Assembly: GCA_014529385.2 (NCBI GenBank)
Contig: CM043963.1
Coordinates: forward strand, 103,582,912-103,646,911
Direction: 5' to 3'
Length of the DNA: 64,000 bases
DNA from: Adiantum capillus-veneris
Lineage: Eukaryota; Streptophyta; Polypodiopsida; Polypodiales; Pteridaceae
Of the stretch, positions 1 to 12,109 are shown piece after piece (within the stretch, counting starts at the first letter, position 1; every line of letters begins with the position of its first letter). Under the pieces are notes generated by a model, which worked only from the letters and a program-made list of their open reading frames with translations, searched no databases and was not told the DNA's origin. The position numbers were made by a program, and so were the translations under genes.

Positions 1-1379
1 TTCCACGGTCGCTTTAGCTTAGCCACCATCTCTATAAGCTGCCCAAAAGTAACATCTGCTTTCTTGCTTGTCAAATCCTCCTTCAAGTCATAGTTTCATT
101 TCCCATCCCCTAGTGGAAAATCTGAAACATGAAACTTGCGACAAACCTTTCTTTTCCTCTTGGCCTTGACATCCTCGCCTTCTTTTCCTCTTGGCCTTGA
201 CATCCTCGCCTTCATGGCTCTTTCCCTTCTTCTTGCTAGGACTTGGGGCATTTCTTCCTTCCTTATCCTGTGTGGCTCTCTTCCCAATAGGAATCACTAA
301 TGTATCCTCCACCTTTGTTTCCTTCTCCAAGGTGACTACACTTATCACTTTTGTCTTTCCCTTTTCCTCTTGGGTTAATCCATTGGTTCCTTCTTCTCCC
401 TTAATTTCAATGCCATAATCATTTGACCTAGCTAGCACCTGTCTTGGCAATGGATACATGTCTCCCCCCATCCTTGGTGGCTTATCACATTGTGGGCTAA
501 TGTCCGCAATTATAACATGTGGACATCTACCTCCAGACTCTGCCATTGCTTTGTCCAACACCATTCCTGGGTCTTTCTTCACCTCTGGGCTGATTTACAA
601 ACCTCCCTCGACCTTGATTATTTCCCACATTACCTAGCATGTTTAGGCTAAGATTCTTCATCAAATCTACCACTTGCCTCATGTCTTGCCTTAGCCCATC
701 ATCTTGTACTGCTATAGTGACCATTGTTGGCATAACCTGAGGAGTAAAAAAAACCACTGGTTCATGATGAACCCCTGGCATGCGAACTTGCAAAGAATTC
801 ATAGGCTGAAATTCAGACCTCCTAGGTGAAGACTCTACTCCTAGCTGACTCTTTCTTCTCATCTTCCACTCTTTGCTCCTTGCTACCTCTAGTGCATCTT
901 CATATGCTCTAGGATTATTTAGCTCTATTCTCCAACATATATTCTCCCAAAGACCAGCCAAGAATCTATCCTTCTTCATCATGTCAAGTGGGGGTACCTG
1001 TGGTGCTAAGGCCTTACACATCCTCTCCCATGCCATTGAAAACTTACATATGTATGCATCTACTGGATCACCTTCCCTTTGCACCAAACCCTGTACTTCT
1101 TGCCACACTTTGTCAGGATATTTGTCTTCACAAACTCCACTTTCAATCCATGTTGTAGATTGTACCAACTTAATCTCATAGGTGGATCAGCCACATGCAA
1201 CTCCTCTTCAAATGCTTTGGACCAAACTCATGCATCACTCTTTAAAAAAATCTGGAGAAGATGTAACATCTTTGCGGGATCATGAATCTGGTTGCTAATG
1301 AAGGCAACCTCCATCTTTTCCAAAAGTCTTCCACATCTTCATCACTTCTTCCATGAAATTCCGGATAAGAGAAATCCAT
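1..1379 (-). pseudogene. Broken Ty3 gag (F1)
   Basis: Capsid-type Gag of a Ty3 element, degraded. The start is the ATG at 1377-1379 (protein begins MDFSYPEFHGRSDEDVEDF), matching the G start. The frame then shifts near 1320. The block at 527-1168 carries the capsid part (WERMCKALAPQVPP, FLAGLWENI), and the block at 88-582 carries the C-terminal basic part in another frame. The zinc-knuckle region is damaged: only the end (ISPQC) is clear. A 31-bp tandem duplication at about 150-212 adds a further frameshift. Gag would package the element RNA; this copy cannot make a full protein. Confidence 0.85.
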
Positions 1380-1483
1380 GGCTACCCAAGTTTCAATTCT
1401 TTGAGAACCCCTTCTAACACACGTGCAAGAATCCAAAATTTTTGACTGACTCAATCCCCAGAAACTTCAATGGCGCTCAAGCT

Positions 1484-1702
1484 TTAGATAAGGATAAACA
1501 CATGCACATCAAATGAGTTTTCATAGTTAATCATTGGAATTACAACAGGCAAAGGGGATTCCAATGTCTCTCTTAATCTTCTTGGCCCGAACATAAAGAC
1601 TATGCGCTAGTGGAAAAAAATCTTCCTGGACACATTAACATTTATCTGGATTCTTTGTGTTAAATGAAAAGGAGTGAATTGAGGTCTGTTTTGATCATCC
1701 AT
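1484..1702 (-). pseudogene. Conserved pre-gag short reading frame, F1 copy with one stop
   Basis: A 72-codon frame between the leader and gag, homologous in protein to the frames at 16084, 28350, 40625 and 44652. It starts MDDQN, carries the shared VSRKIFF core and the FGPRRL block, and ends at TAA 104 bp before the gag ATG. Codon 32 is TAG (1607-1609) where intact copies have a glutamine codon (CAA or CAG), so the ancestral codon was probably CAG. Function unknown; I recognise no domain, signal peptide or membrane segment. It is placed here only because four relatives sit in the same position or type of leader. Confidence 0.75.
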
Positions 1703-2430
1703 TAAAGCCAACCATAAAGCTCCCAAGAAGGCACACCTGACTTATCCTCTGATTTTGCCAGAATTTGAGCAGCATAACAACATAAATAGCTCAAGAGACG
1801 AAAGAACCAGCCATCACAACTTGGAAAATTTTTGGTAGAGTTCCCCCAAAAGTAGAGCAGTAAGAACCCAAAATATAAACTATATATGTATGCATAACCT
1901 GCCAACAATAGAACCTGAGCATCAAGTAGGAATCACTAGTACATAGTCTATGGTGAGGTCACAAAAAGGGTGCTCCAGACACTTGTATCACCAAAAGGAT
2001 CTTACTGATGCTATCGACGCTCAATAAATCCTCATGCTATCGACCCTCTCACGAAAGCTTATGCAAACCTTGTATAGTCAAGTCTCAGAAATGATTATCT
2101 TCCAGACCAAGTCTTAGAAATGGCTGGGGCTTCAAATAAAACCAACTATGGCTCCACAAAGGTGTACAATGGCAGTATCCACAAGTAACGTACAATACAA
2201 GACAATGCGCTCAAACAGGCGCCCAATGATGCATATCCACGGCAACTGTAAGTGACTTCCACTTGCCAGTGTATCACTCTACTCCAGCTACCTGTACCTG
2301 TGTGAATCACCTGTACTTGTACCTGTACCCTGTAACCTGTAACCTATAACCTATAGTCTGCAATCTGCAACCTCTAGTACCGAAGCTGAATGGTACTCGA
2401 AGAACATCCTCCACGGGGGTGCCAAAAGCA
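1703..2430 (-). other. Untranslated leader and primer-binding site of F1
   Basis: Between the 5' LTR and the short pre-gag frame. On the minus strand the LTR end is followed after a few bases by TGGCACCCCCGTGGAGG, the likely primer-binding site; G has TGGCGCC at the same place. I cannot name the tRNA. The rest (about 700 bp) matches the G leader and shows no convincing coding frame. Confidence 0.6.
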
Positions 2431-3379
2431 TGTGAGCGGTATAGAAACACACACAACGCCTCTATAATCATCCGATACACACTGTTATGATGATACACAC
2501 ACACTATGGGGCACCACTCAGCTTATACAACCCACCTGGCCGAGACAGGGAACATACCGATGGAGTGAGAGGAGAGAGACTATCCATTTGCCCACTCAAC
2601 ACAGAGACACACACGCGTACATCTCCAAAAACCTTAGCTCAAAAGAGGAAGATTTCTGATGTTTAGATACAATTGAGCATGGGCCAACACCAATGGGGCA
2701 AATAGCTCACACAATATGGATGAAATATGCTAGATACAATCACAAATTTGAACAGAGGCTTTGCTCACATGAGAAACTTACATAGAAAAAACACCAAGAA
2801 AAAGTGAGAAATTTGGCAAAATGGACAGCTCCATTGCATTTGGAGCGGGAAAAAACCCCAGCCTACAATATCAAAGTGCTCAAATCCGACCTCGAATGAG
2901 CAGTTTATGGCCAAAACAAGCTTTAAAAACAACAAAATCTGAGTTTCCACTGTTCCTCCTCTTATCTCCACGTTTTGCTGGTCTTTTTCTCAAGTTTTTC
3001 AATTTCCACACTTCACTTTATCCCTTGGGCACCTTTGGCCTTTTGATTGACCTCAAACGAACCCCGAACAGGCCAAAAACTGGCCACACAGTACGTTTTT
3101 GTCACCCTTCTACATCCATCCGCACACCTGGCGCTGGTGTGAGGCTGCTAATAGCTTCCTTGAGAGGTTTTACGCTCTACCAAATCCTCATTATTATAGA
3201 AAAACATACTCATACTGGGTACTATGAAAATCGATGTACTATGTACACATTGTCCTACCTGTACACATGTGGGCCCCCCCGTAACCACCTGGCTCTGGAA
3301 AATGGGCAATTCTTTATTCGATGCACCATGCATGTGTATGTACATATGTGCAATCAATTCTTCCAAAAAACTCCTAACA
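2431..3379 (-). repeat. 5' LTR of F1
   Basis: About 949 bp, starting TGTGAGCGG and ending CTCCTAACA on the plus strand (TG...CA ends). It aligns along its length with the two G LTRs but is shorter and diverged, lacking a block that the G LTRs have around 10160-10380. Short reading frames inside it are chance. Confidence 0.8.
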
Positions 3380-4011
3380 GCGTCGTTCTGGCTTCATGCA
3401 CACACCATGAAAAAAAATCTTGAGTGACATTATTTGGACTTATTTTTATAAATCATGTGCAAAAGCGCTCAAAGACTTTGACACTCCCCATGTTGCATCA
3501 TTTTATCTCCTGCCCACACCGCACAAAGAGGGCATCATAGATCTTGTCACTCCCCCCCTCATCGAGTCGTTTTGGCTCCATACACACACCATGCAAAAAA
3601 ATCTTGAGTGGCCTTATTATTTGGATTCTTATGGTTTTTCTCATAAGTACAAGATATTAGCAAAAGGCATATTTGGGGCCACACTATGCCTTGCTTGCAC
3701 ATCGGGATAGGGGGTATTTTTAGAATCTCACTACCCCAACCCTCATGTTGTGTGGGTCATTTTTGGAACACCAATTTGGTACCACACTATGCGTTGCTTG
3801 CACAACATGATAGGGGGTTAGTTTTAGAATCTCATTACCCCAATCGTGACATGTGGGTTATTTGCATTCACAAATTCACCTTTCCTGCCTACTATAGATC
3901 TCTTTTTATATACAGATCTATTAAACATATTGGACCCAAGCATAGTCACAAAATTACTCAATTCTATTTTACAATATATAATACTTGTAACTTTTAAAAG
4001 CTACATTATAC
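3380..4011. repeat. Intergenic DNA with two pairs of imperfect direct repeats
   Basis: No gene seen. One ~45-bp unit (ending AAAAAATCTTGAGTG) occurs at about 3380-3426 and 3562-3610. A second ~60-bp unit (starting CCACACTATG, containing GATAGGGGGT) occurs at about 3679-3740 and 3782-3844. They look like remnants of local duplication. Confidence 0.5.
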
Positions 4012-4273
4012 ATGAGTCCAAAATGCCCAAAAAACCCCGAAAATGGCTGGCTATATGCCTCGTTCTGACACCCAAAGAGTTCGGTACGCCCAAAAAAGGC
4101 CTCCGAAGGCATTATCCCGTACGGTGCGAGGAGAGGGGTAGGCCTACCCCTCTCCTCGCACCGTACGGGATAATGCCTTCGGAGGCCTTTTTTGGGCGTA
4201 CCGACCTCTCCAGGTGTTAGAACGAGGCATATAGCCAGCCGTTTTTGAGGTTTTTGGGCATTTCGAACTCATC
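4012..4273. repeat. Large near-perfect inverted repeat (foldback)
   Basis: Two arms of about 130 bp meet with no spacer at 4142/4143. The inner 62 bp of each arm (4081-4142 and 4143-4204) are perfectly complementary. The outer parts match with a few changes and small gaps, including the shared GGCTATATGCCTCGTTCT block. An RNA copy would form one long hairpin. It could be a MITE-like foldback, a small-RNA hairpin source, or an assembly artefact. No target duplication is evident. Confidence 0.85.
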
Positions 4274-4530
4274 TGTGATGTTAAAACTTTGTTATTTTTC
4301 TCTATATGAAAATTTAAAATTTTAAGTTGAGCAAAAGAGCTGAAGCAGCAAAGTTTTATTAACATGGCTTAAAGGCAAAGGGGCTCGAGGGTGATGAAGA
4401 TTCTAATAATGATGGTCCATGCCAATGGTTTCTAGATGTCATGTTATAGGATCATGGTGACATGGAAGTCTACATAGAAGAGTGAAAAAAGTTTCAAGCT
4501 CAAGTTTGATCTCACACAAATGTTAGAAGT

Positions 4531-5022
4531 ATTATGGAATTGATATTTTATTATTTACTACAGCTGACAAGTGGAAAAGACTGGACCGAGCTAGGCTTAT
4601 GCGAATGGAAATATATATATATTGTTCAATTTATTATTCAAGTGCTCTTTTATGAGCTTTGGCCATTTATGACCGGCCGGCCAGTTTGTAACCAAATTGA
4701 CCATTCAAGAAATCTATAAAACAAATATGTGCAAGAGGAAAATGGTCACTCTTGCACGGGGGGAGATTGCACCCAGCGCCTATGTCTATTCTTCTCCCTC
4801 TCTTGTCTCTCTCTTTCCGTGCCGATGTGGCACTCCGCTCTAGGAGGCGCATCTGCACGTGCTCTTCTTCTCTCTCTCTCTCTCGATGTCTCTCTATGTT
4901 GTGTATGGCGTGGATATGTGCAAGGATGGTTGTTAGGTATTCAGCTTTGTCAATTTATGGGCTTGCAGTATGTTGTTTTCTCTATTTTGCACGGCCACCG
5001 CGTTCTCCGTTTGTAGCAGTGG
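4531..5022. repeat. Direct repeat, left copy (possible LTR of a non-autonomous element)
   Basis: About 490 bp that recurs at 6804-7361, starting TATGGAATTGATAT and ending CCGTTTGTAGCA. Shared landmarks include TATGACCGG, GCACGGGGGGAGATTGCACC and a CT-rich run. The pair encloses ~1.8 kb with no coding sequence, which would suit a small non-autonomous LTR element. The 5' end does not give a clean TG and no target duplication is seen, so this is tentative. Confidence 0.55.
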
Positions 5023-6803
5023 AATCTCTCACGTTTGACAAGCACAGCCCTCTCTTTCAGTTCCTTCTCACGAATGATCTATCAAGGCAAGTGTCTTTGG
5101 CACCAACTAGTCCACAGCACAGTGCACTTCAGCGCTTCAATGTATGGCACTCTTAGCAGTCCATTAGAGACTTTTAAAATTTGAGTCTCACTTTCCATGG
5201 GGCAGTATTAACGTCTAGGGAGAAAAGTAAACAATTCTCTACTCTGTCCGATAGCCTCTGTAGCATTTATGGCAGGCTCTTATTGATCCTTCTCCATTCT
5301 CATTTTCATTATGATTTTATCCCATGCTTTTCATGATTTTTTTCTTCACTGAGCATGCAGTTGTGTGTGACTTCCCAGCATCTACACAAGATACATTTTT
5401 TACATTTCAGTACTGAAGTGTAGTTTTACTTGACTTTTTGACAAGAGTAAACTAATTATAAAATTCTCATGTACACTGTGTCTTTCAGAACTCCTTTCAT
5501 ATCTTCATCCCATGCATAAGAGATTCCATGAGGATGTGCTGCCATAGACAAAAGTTCTTTTTTTGTTTGCTCAAACCCTACTCTAAGTCAACTATAATTA
5601 GAATATGTACAACTCTACTCACAGTAATTAGAATCAATTTCTAAGTAGCTTTTCAACTAACATACTTAGCTTACATTTATGTTGGACCTCTTTGACCTAA
5701 CTACCTTTGAGAGAATACTTTAAATGACCTTGGCATTGTTGTTCCATAGGTATTTGCATTTTATTTCCATGTTCATATTCATCATTGTTGGCATTTTAAC
5801 TAATCAACAAGGTACATAAGGGTCATGCTTTGTATTAATCGCTCGCAACCTATTGTCATTTAACCTCTAGAATCTACATACGACTCCTTCATAAATTAAT
5901 GTTCGTTGATCAATTGTTATTATTAACTGTTCTACACACATATACATAGTTGAAAACTGCATAAAGTATTTATTCAAGTTGCCCTCTTTCACGGGCTCAT
6001 TGTTATATTCTCCGCTTACTACTTGCACGATATGAAATTTTATTGGCATGATTATTTAGTAGCTATGCAGCTCCTCATTTGAGCTAGGGTGCTCTCGGAT
6101 ATCGAGCCATAGTTTGTAAGTGCCTTGTTAGTGGAACATAATCTAATTTGGTGTCAAATAGGTGGCAAATGTTTTTGTTTTATGTCTTGCTTGGTCCATT
6201 GGTCACATGCACACAAACTCGCCGATTTAGGCAGTGTGTCAATGCTTATCTAGTGCAGATTTTTCGATTTAGGCAGCACAACAACAAACTACAGATTCAC
6301 GTTTTTTGAACGTATATCAAATGTAGATTCGCCAATTTAGGCAGCATGTTGGGTGTAGATTCGCCGATTTAGGCAACACCGATCACAAAATCATGCTGCA
6401 ATGACTGGCCACCACTGCAACTGGTATGATTTTGTTACCGGGGTATAGAAAATAAAAGATATTTTGGATTTGGATTTGGAATTGGTATATGATGATTTTC
6501 TATCGCGATAGTATTTATGAAGTGAACTTGAGATTGATGAGAATTGATTTATACAATGACAAGTGTGACCAATGATATCTTGCTTCATTAGGATATGACA
6601 TATACTGCTTATTCTAGTGGTATGGGACACTAAAATTGGTAGTATGTGGATGACGGCAGGCATAACAAGCAAAGTTGTCTAATTTCATGGATTTTTATTT
6701 TACTATTTGATACAAATTTCTAATCCTTGTTTTTAACAAGTATTGTTTGCAGATTTTTATCTTCGCAAAAACTGAGGGTAGTTGCTTTCCAACGGAGAGG
6801 TAT
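5023..6803. other. AT-rich non-coding interior between the direct repeats
   Basis: No supported gene. At about 6215-6375 a short phrase around CGATTTAGGCA recurs four times at irregular spacing. I see no primer site of a standard type just inside the left repeat. Confidence 0.4.
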
Positions 6804-7144
6804 GTTATGGAATTGATATTTAATTATTTATTGCAACAGCTGACATGTGGAAAATACTGGACCGAGCTAGGCTTATGCGAATGGAAATATATATATATTG
6901 TTCAATTTATTATTCAAGTGCTCTTTTATGAGCTTCGGCCATTTATGACCGGTCGGCCAATTTGTAACCAAATTGACCATTCAAGAAATCTATAAAACAA
7001 ATACGTGCAAGAGGGAAATGGTCACTTTTGCACGGGGGGAGATTGCACCCAACACCTGTGTCTATTCTTCTCCCTCTCTTCTCTCTCTCTTGCCGTGCCA
7101 GTGTGGCACTCCGCTCTAGGAGGCACATCTACACGTGCTCATCT

Positions 7145-7226
<82 letters not shown>

Positions 7227-7361
7227 TGATGTCTCTGTATGTTGTGTATGGTGTGGGATATGTGCAAGGATGGTTGTCAGGTATTTAGCTTTGTCAATTT
7301 ATGGGCTTGCAATATGTTGTTTTCTCTATTTTGCAGGGCTACCGCGTTCTCCGTTTGTAGC
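6804..7361. repeat. Direct repeat, right copy
   Basis: Same orientation as 4531-5022 and similar throughout. It is longer mainly because its CT microsatellite has expanded to about 77 bp (7147-7223) from about 20 bp in the left copy. Confidence 0.6.
7147..7223. repeat. (CT)n microsatellite
   Basis: Uninterrupted CT dinucleotides inside the right direct repeat. The Ser-Leu readings across it are artefacts. Confidence 0.95.
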
Positions 7362-8229
7362 AAGAATAGTGAAAAGAAAACTTGTCTTAGGAGTTATAGA
7401 TGAGTAAAATGATTGTGTGGCAAAGGGGAAATTAAGTGTTAATCGTGATGTTGCAATGTTTAGAGGAACATATGTTGTAGCTTTATAGGTATTATATTGT
7501 GAAAATGAATGTTTTGCAAAGAGATTGAAAGTAAATTTACAAGGAGATTTAAAGTAAATTTACAAGGAATTATATTGTTAAAATGATATTCTTTTGCAAG
7601 GAATGATATTGTAACTTTGCATCTAAATAGTCTCCTCCTTGGAATGATTGTGATGTTCACAGCAAGGTGGTTATTGTCGGTTCTTTGATCTTATCCTCTA
7701 TAATTGCCTCCCTTGGTACCGACTGAGTAGTTATTTTAGTGCATTGCTTCTTCTTTGTCATCCTCCCTTTCTTGTTGAAATGAAAAATGAAGTTTGTGCT
7801 TGATAATGTGACTTCTATGTGTTGCAATGGGCCTTTATTTTGCAAAATATGGTCCATGTAGATAGAGCATATCGGCAAGATATCATGAGATCCAATTTTC
7901 AACAGAGAAACCTAAGTGAATCTTTTGGCTTTTAAATCTCCTATTGAAGCATCCTACAAAACATTTCCTGTACTTTTAGAAATAGTTGGATCCTTCTCCA
8001 AATGCATATGGTCACCATGGAAATCTATTTATGAGAGTAAGGCTTCAAATTTTTCTATTTACCTTCAATTCGTGGATCAACAAGATACAAGCTAACTTCT
8101 GTCCATATCCATTGCTTGCTCCCTTGGCTTTGTAATGCTTGAGCTTAGACGCATGCAGCCTTTGATACACAACCCTCATGGTTTCTTACACTTGGTTGAG
8201 CTTGATTTCCATATGAAACAACTTAATGA
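7362..8229. other. Intergenic DNA, nothing identified
   Basis: AT-rich; a short duplication of AAGTAAATTTACAAGGA near 7529-7568 is the only structure I see. Reading frames here are short and match nothing I recognise. Confidence 0.4.
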
Positions 8230-8650
8230 GTTTCTAAGAAGAGTGGAAATGGTGAAAAAGATTGTGAGGCTGAAGGGAGCTTCTAACCAGAGCAAAACTA
8301 GAGAGAAATTTTGGAAAACTTGTGAGATTGAAGTGAGCTTCTAGGAAGAGCAAAACTAGTGAGAAAATTTGGAAATCTTGTGAGGGTGAGGAGAGAAAAA
8401 TGGTTTCCATGCAGAGTAAAAATGATGGGAAAACTTGTGAGGTTGAAGTGAGTTTGTAGCCAAGCAAAACTAGTGAGAAAAATTGGAAAGCTTGTGAGGG
8501 TGAAGAGAACAAAATGGTGGTTTTGTTGCAATGGTAAAGAGAGCAAAACCGTAGTGGTCCTTCTAGCTAGACTAGAAATGGCGGTCGTCTTGCGAAGGTA
8601 GAGAGAGCTTGGAAAGCTTGTGAGGGTGAAGAGAGCCTAATGAAATGGCT
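8230..8650. repeat. Degenerate minisatellite
   Basis: Several diverged units of about 50-70 bp share GAGCAAAACTAGTGAGAAA and TTGTGAGGGTGAAGAGA phrases. Long frames on both strands through the array follow from the repeat and are not evidence of a gene. Confidence 0.65.
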
Positions 8651-9460
8651 TGAGAGAAAGAGTAGTCAGGAAAACCATCATTCAAAAGTGAAAATTTTGT
8701 ATTTTCCTCCAAGCCAACAAAATAGATCCAGTAGGGGAGAAAATAGTGTGAAATTGACATCTTTTGTTCATATTGAAAGATTTGTACCGGGATACTCTTT
8801 AAATGTTCTAGATATGCTTTGAATACCCAAAACGGTCAAATTTGGAGCCGTTTTGATCGTCAAATGCTCCGCTAATTAGCAAGCTAACCAATTCCTTACA
8901 CAACCCTTTTAAACCTTTTTTAGGCCTTTTTGGCCCTAATGACTTCATTTGACGGCCTATGATATTTATAAGCTATTGTATTGTGCTGTTGAATCTAGTG
9001 TCTTGGAGCTCACTGTTCTCTTGTACTCTTATGTCTATAATCTTAGAGCAATCCTTTGACTCATACTATACTTTGTTCTAGTTATACTGATTTAAATATA
9101 ATCTAGTTCCAAGTACAATTCCACTCCATGCAACATTTCCATTTCTACTTTAGTATAAGTTTCTTTGTCTGATCTATTGTCTGAATTCTACGGACCTTAA
9201 CTAACTTGACTAACCCAACTAAAAATAATTGTCTGAAGAGACTAGCTCATCCATTTTGGCAATCATGGTGGCTTGACATGAATTGGTCTTTAGAGTGAAT
9301 CACCCTCCCAGTTGAAGTTAATCGTTAAAAATTCCAACGAGCGACATGGGAGGAGGAATTTCAAGATACGTACTGCAGCTTTGAGTCAAGTCTTTGATAC
9401 TCACACAGATAATGGAGATGAGATAAGTACATTGAGAAGACATTAAACCACAGTAGCCGC
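8651..9460. other. Intergenic DNA up to the G insertion
   Basis: No gene seen. The last four bases before G (CCGC, 9457-9460) are one copy of the G target duplication. Confidence 0.4.
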
Positions 9461-10602
9461 TGTGAGCGGGATGAAAACACACACAGCGCCTCTATAACGA
9501 CCCGACACACACTCTTGGGAAGATACACACACACACTATGGGGCACCACTCGGCTTACACAACACACCTGGCCGAGACAGGGAACACACTTCTGGAGTGA
9601 GAGGAGAGAGACTATCCACTTGCCCACTCAACACAGAGACACACACACACACACACACACAAAAACTCAGCTCAAAAGAGGAGAACTTCTGATGTTTAGA
9701 TACAAATGAGCTTGGGCCAACACCAATGGGGCAAACAGCTCACACAATATGGGTAAAAGATACCAGATACAATCACAAATTGGAGAAGAAGCTTCACTCA
9801 CCGGAGAAGATTACACAGAAAAACAGCAGAAAAAGAGTGAGGAATTTGGCAAAATGGACAGCCCCATCGCGTCCGGAACGGCCCAAAACCCCAGTCTACA
9901 ATGTCAAAGTGCTCAAATCCGACCTCGGATGAGCAGTTTACGGCCAAAACAGGCTCCAAAATGAGCAAAAACACACCTGCGGCTGTTCCTCCTCTCTTCT
10001 CCACGTTTTTTCTGGTCTTCTCTCTGTTTTTTCAGTTCCCACACTTAGCTTTATTAGTTGGGCACCCTTGGCCTTTTAGATGACCTCAAACGGACCCCGA
10101 ACAGGCCAAAAACTGACCTCGCAGTGCATAGTTGTCACCTTTTTGCATCATCCGCACACCTGGCACTCAGCTTTTTTCAAATAATGCATCTCGCCACCAC
10201 GTGAAGTGGCCCCAAAAAGTGGTCCTAATGATGACCTTTCTGCGTAACTCTCACAAGAAAACAACCACGTTGTGTCCGTCCTCATCCGCGTGCAAATATT
10301 GACCTCGTTCGCCCTCCTGACGCCACTAGATGCCATCTGACGCACCTGCTGACCTCACGTCGTTGGCCCGCGGATAGCTTCCTCAAGAAGTTTTACGCGC
10401 TACCAACTTTTCATTATTGTATAAAAAACACACTGGTACTGGTAATAGTGAAAATCGCTGCACTATGTACATGTTGTCCTACCTGTACACATGTGGGCCC
10501 CACATAACCACCTGGCTAGGGAAAATGGGCAATCCTTTATTTGATGCACCATGCATGTATATGTACATATGCGCAATCCCTTGCTCCAAAAAACTCCTGA
10601 CA
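9461..10602 (-). repeat. 3' LTR of G
   Basis: 1142 bp, TGTGAGCGG...CTCCTGACA on the plus strand. Nearly identical to 17042-18179. Contains a CA microsatellite near 9641-9661 that is longer than in the partner LTR. Confidence 0.95.
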
Positions 10603-10622
10603 TAATTTGCCCATCCCCTAGC
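10603..10622 (-). other. Polypurine tract of G
   Basis: On the minus strand, a purine-rich run (AGGGGATGGGCAAATTA) directly precedes the 3' LTR, where plus-strand DNA synthesis would be primed. Confidence 0.7.
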
Positions 10623-10630
10623 CTGCTAGA

Positions 10631-12109
10631 TCATTCATGATCAGCAGCAGCAAAGAGAGATATGAGACTCGCCGCATCACAGGTCTCCTCATCCTTCACC
10701 AACATTGCTTGCTCCACAGACAGCTCATCTTGCTCCACCATCATCAATCTAGCATGATACAATTTAAGACGCAATCCATTTACCCTTGACTTATGTAGAA
10801 CACCATCCAAGTTAGCCAGCTGATATGTGCCATTTGGAAAACACTCCACTACCTTGAAAGGGCCTTCCCACTTAATTTGAAACTTCTTTTGGAAGGTGTT
10901 GTCCAACTTACTGTTGTAGCGCAAAACCAAGTCATGTTTCTTGATACCCTTACTTTTGACCTTTTCATTTATCTTTGTCAAAGCCTTATCCTGCATCTTC
11001 CCATAATGCTCCAATGCGTTCATCCTATCCAACTGGACCTCTTGTAACTGCAAGAGCCTCTCTTTGAATGCATCACTAGGCGGCCCAAGCAACTTCTCTA
11101 ACATCTTGACCGCAGGCAACTCTACCTCCACAGGCAATAGTGCTTCCTTTCCATACACCAAATGAAATGGAGTAAACCCTGTACCTGTCTTCACTGAAGT
11201 ACGGTAAGCCCATAATGCACTAGGCAATTCCAAATCCCAATTCTTTCCTTGGTGCTCTGTCACTTTAGAAAGAATTTGTACCAACTCACCATTGAATCTT
11301 TCATTTAAGCCATTACACTGCGGGTAATAAGGAGTGGTATGCTGGTGCCTAATCTTCATCTTTGTGCATAAGAAGTCTAGCAATTTAGCTCTAAATCATG
11401 GCCCCTTATCTGAAAGTAGCTCTAATGGCACCCCAAACTTGCAACATATTTCATCATACACAAATTTTGCCACATCCTTTGCAGTGATCTGTTTTACTGC
11501 TATAGCCTCTGCCCATCTAGAGAGATAGTCCACTGCCGTCAAGATATAGCTTTTGCCCCTGCTTGTGATAGGTAACGGGCCTATTGCATCAATCCCCCAC
11601 TTTTCAAAAACATCAAACGCCATAATGGTTTTTCGTAGCTCTGGCTTCAATACTCTCTTCCCAAATGCTTGACACCTATTGCAAGACCTACACCAATGGT
11701 GAACATCCTTGTGCAAACTAGGCCATACATACCCCTCTTGCAAAATCTTATGCAAGGTGATCTTTAGAGCAAAATGGCCACCACATGCGCCTTCATGATT
11801 CTCTTCCAACACTCTGTAAATCTCCTCCCGCCAAGGTACACGTCTCAACACGAGATCAGCCCCTTTCATGTATAAGACATCACCAATATATTTGTACCTG
11901 TATGCTCTACGCACAAAGCTATACTTCTTAGACTTCTGAATCTCCTTTGGAATGATTCCTGTTAGCAAAAACTCCTCTTCTTGAGCCAAACTTTCCCGGC
12001 CATGATAAAGAGGTAAATTGGTCCTCAACACGAATAGCTCCCCAATCATGCCTTGAGCTGCTTCATGTGCCTCTCCATTTAGAGCACGTTCAATGTGTCT
12101 GATGCTCAT
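10631..12109 (-). pseudogene. Integrase of G (one internal stop)
   Basis: Inserts the cDNA into the genome. The frame opens at 12109 with an ATG that overlaps the TGA of the upstream frame (ATGA), a -1 shift. The N-terminal zinc-binding His and Cys are visible (ENHEGACGGH, then CRSCNRC). The catalytic triad follows: D in WGIDAIGPLP, D in LSDKGP, E in NERFNGEL. A TGA at 11396-11398 falls just after LSDKGP and the frame then continues unchanged (FRAKLLDF), so it is probably CGA to TGA. The C-terminal part runs to 10631 and contains the KWEGPFKV motif typical of Ty3 integrase tails. No chromodomain is visible, as expected for Tat elements. Confidence 0.9.

Larger units (their letters stand above)
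1..3379 (-). mobile_element. F1: 5' half of a Tat-like Ty3/Gypsy retrotransposon, cut by window edge
   Basis: Read on the minus strand, the order is 5' LTR (2431-3379), primer site, leader, short upstream reading frame and gag; pol would lie beyond the left edge. The whole stretch aligns by eye with the right-hand part of element G (14620-18179). F1 is the older copy: its gag is broken by stops, frameshifts and a deletion, and its upstream frame has a stop. The Tat-type assignment rests on G, which carries pol with a second RNase H. No target duplication can be checked because the other end is outside the window. Confidence 0.85.

Noticed and set aside
191-418. Plus-strand frame like a signal-peptide protein, also at 14780-15007
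   Set aside because: It is the antisense of the gag linker in both F1 and G.
7005-7288. Ser-Leu-rich proteins across the CT run
   Set aside because: They are translations of a dinucleotide repeat with no other support.
8135-8546. Overlapping 70-90 codon frames on both strands
   Set aside because: The minisatellite keeps frames open on both strands; repeated phrases explain them.
7600-9400. Possible CRISPR-like or tRNA structures
   Set aside because: No regular spacer-repeat pattern, and no cloverleaf found by eye; the repeats here are degenerate minisatellite units.
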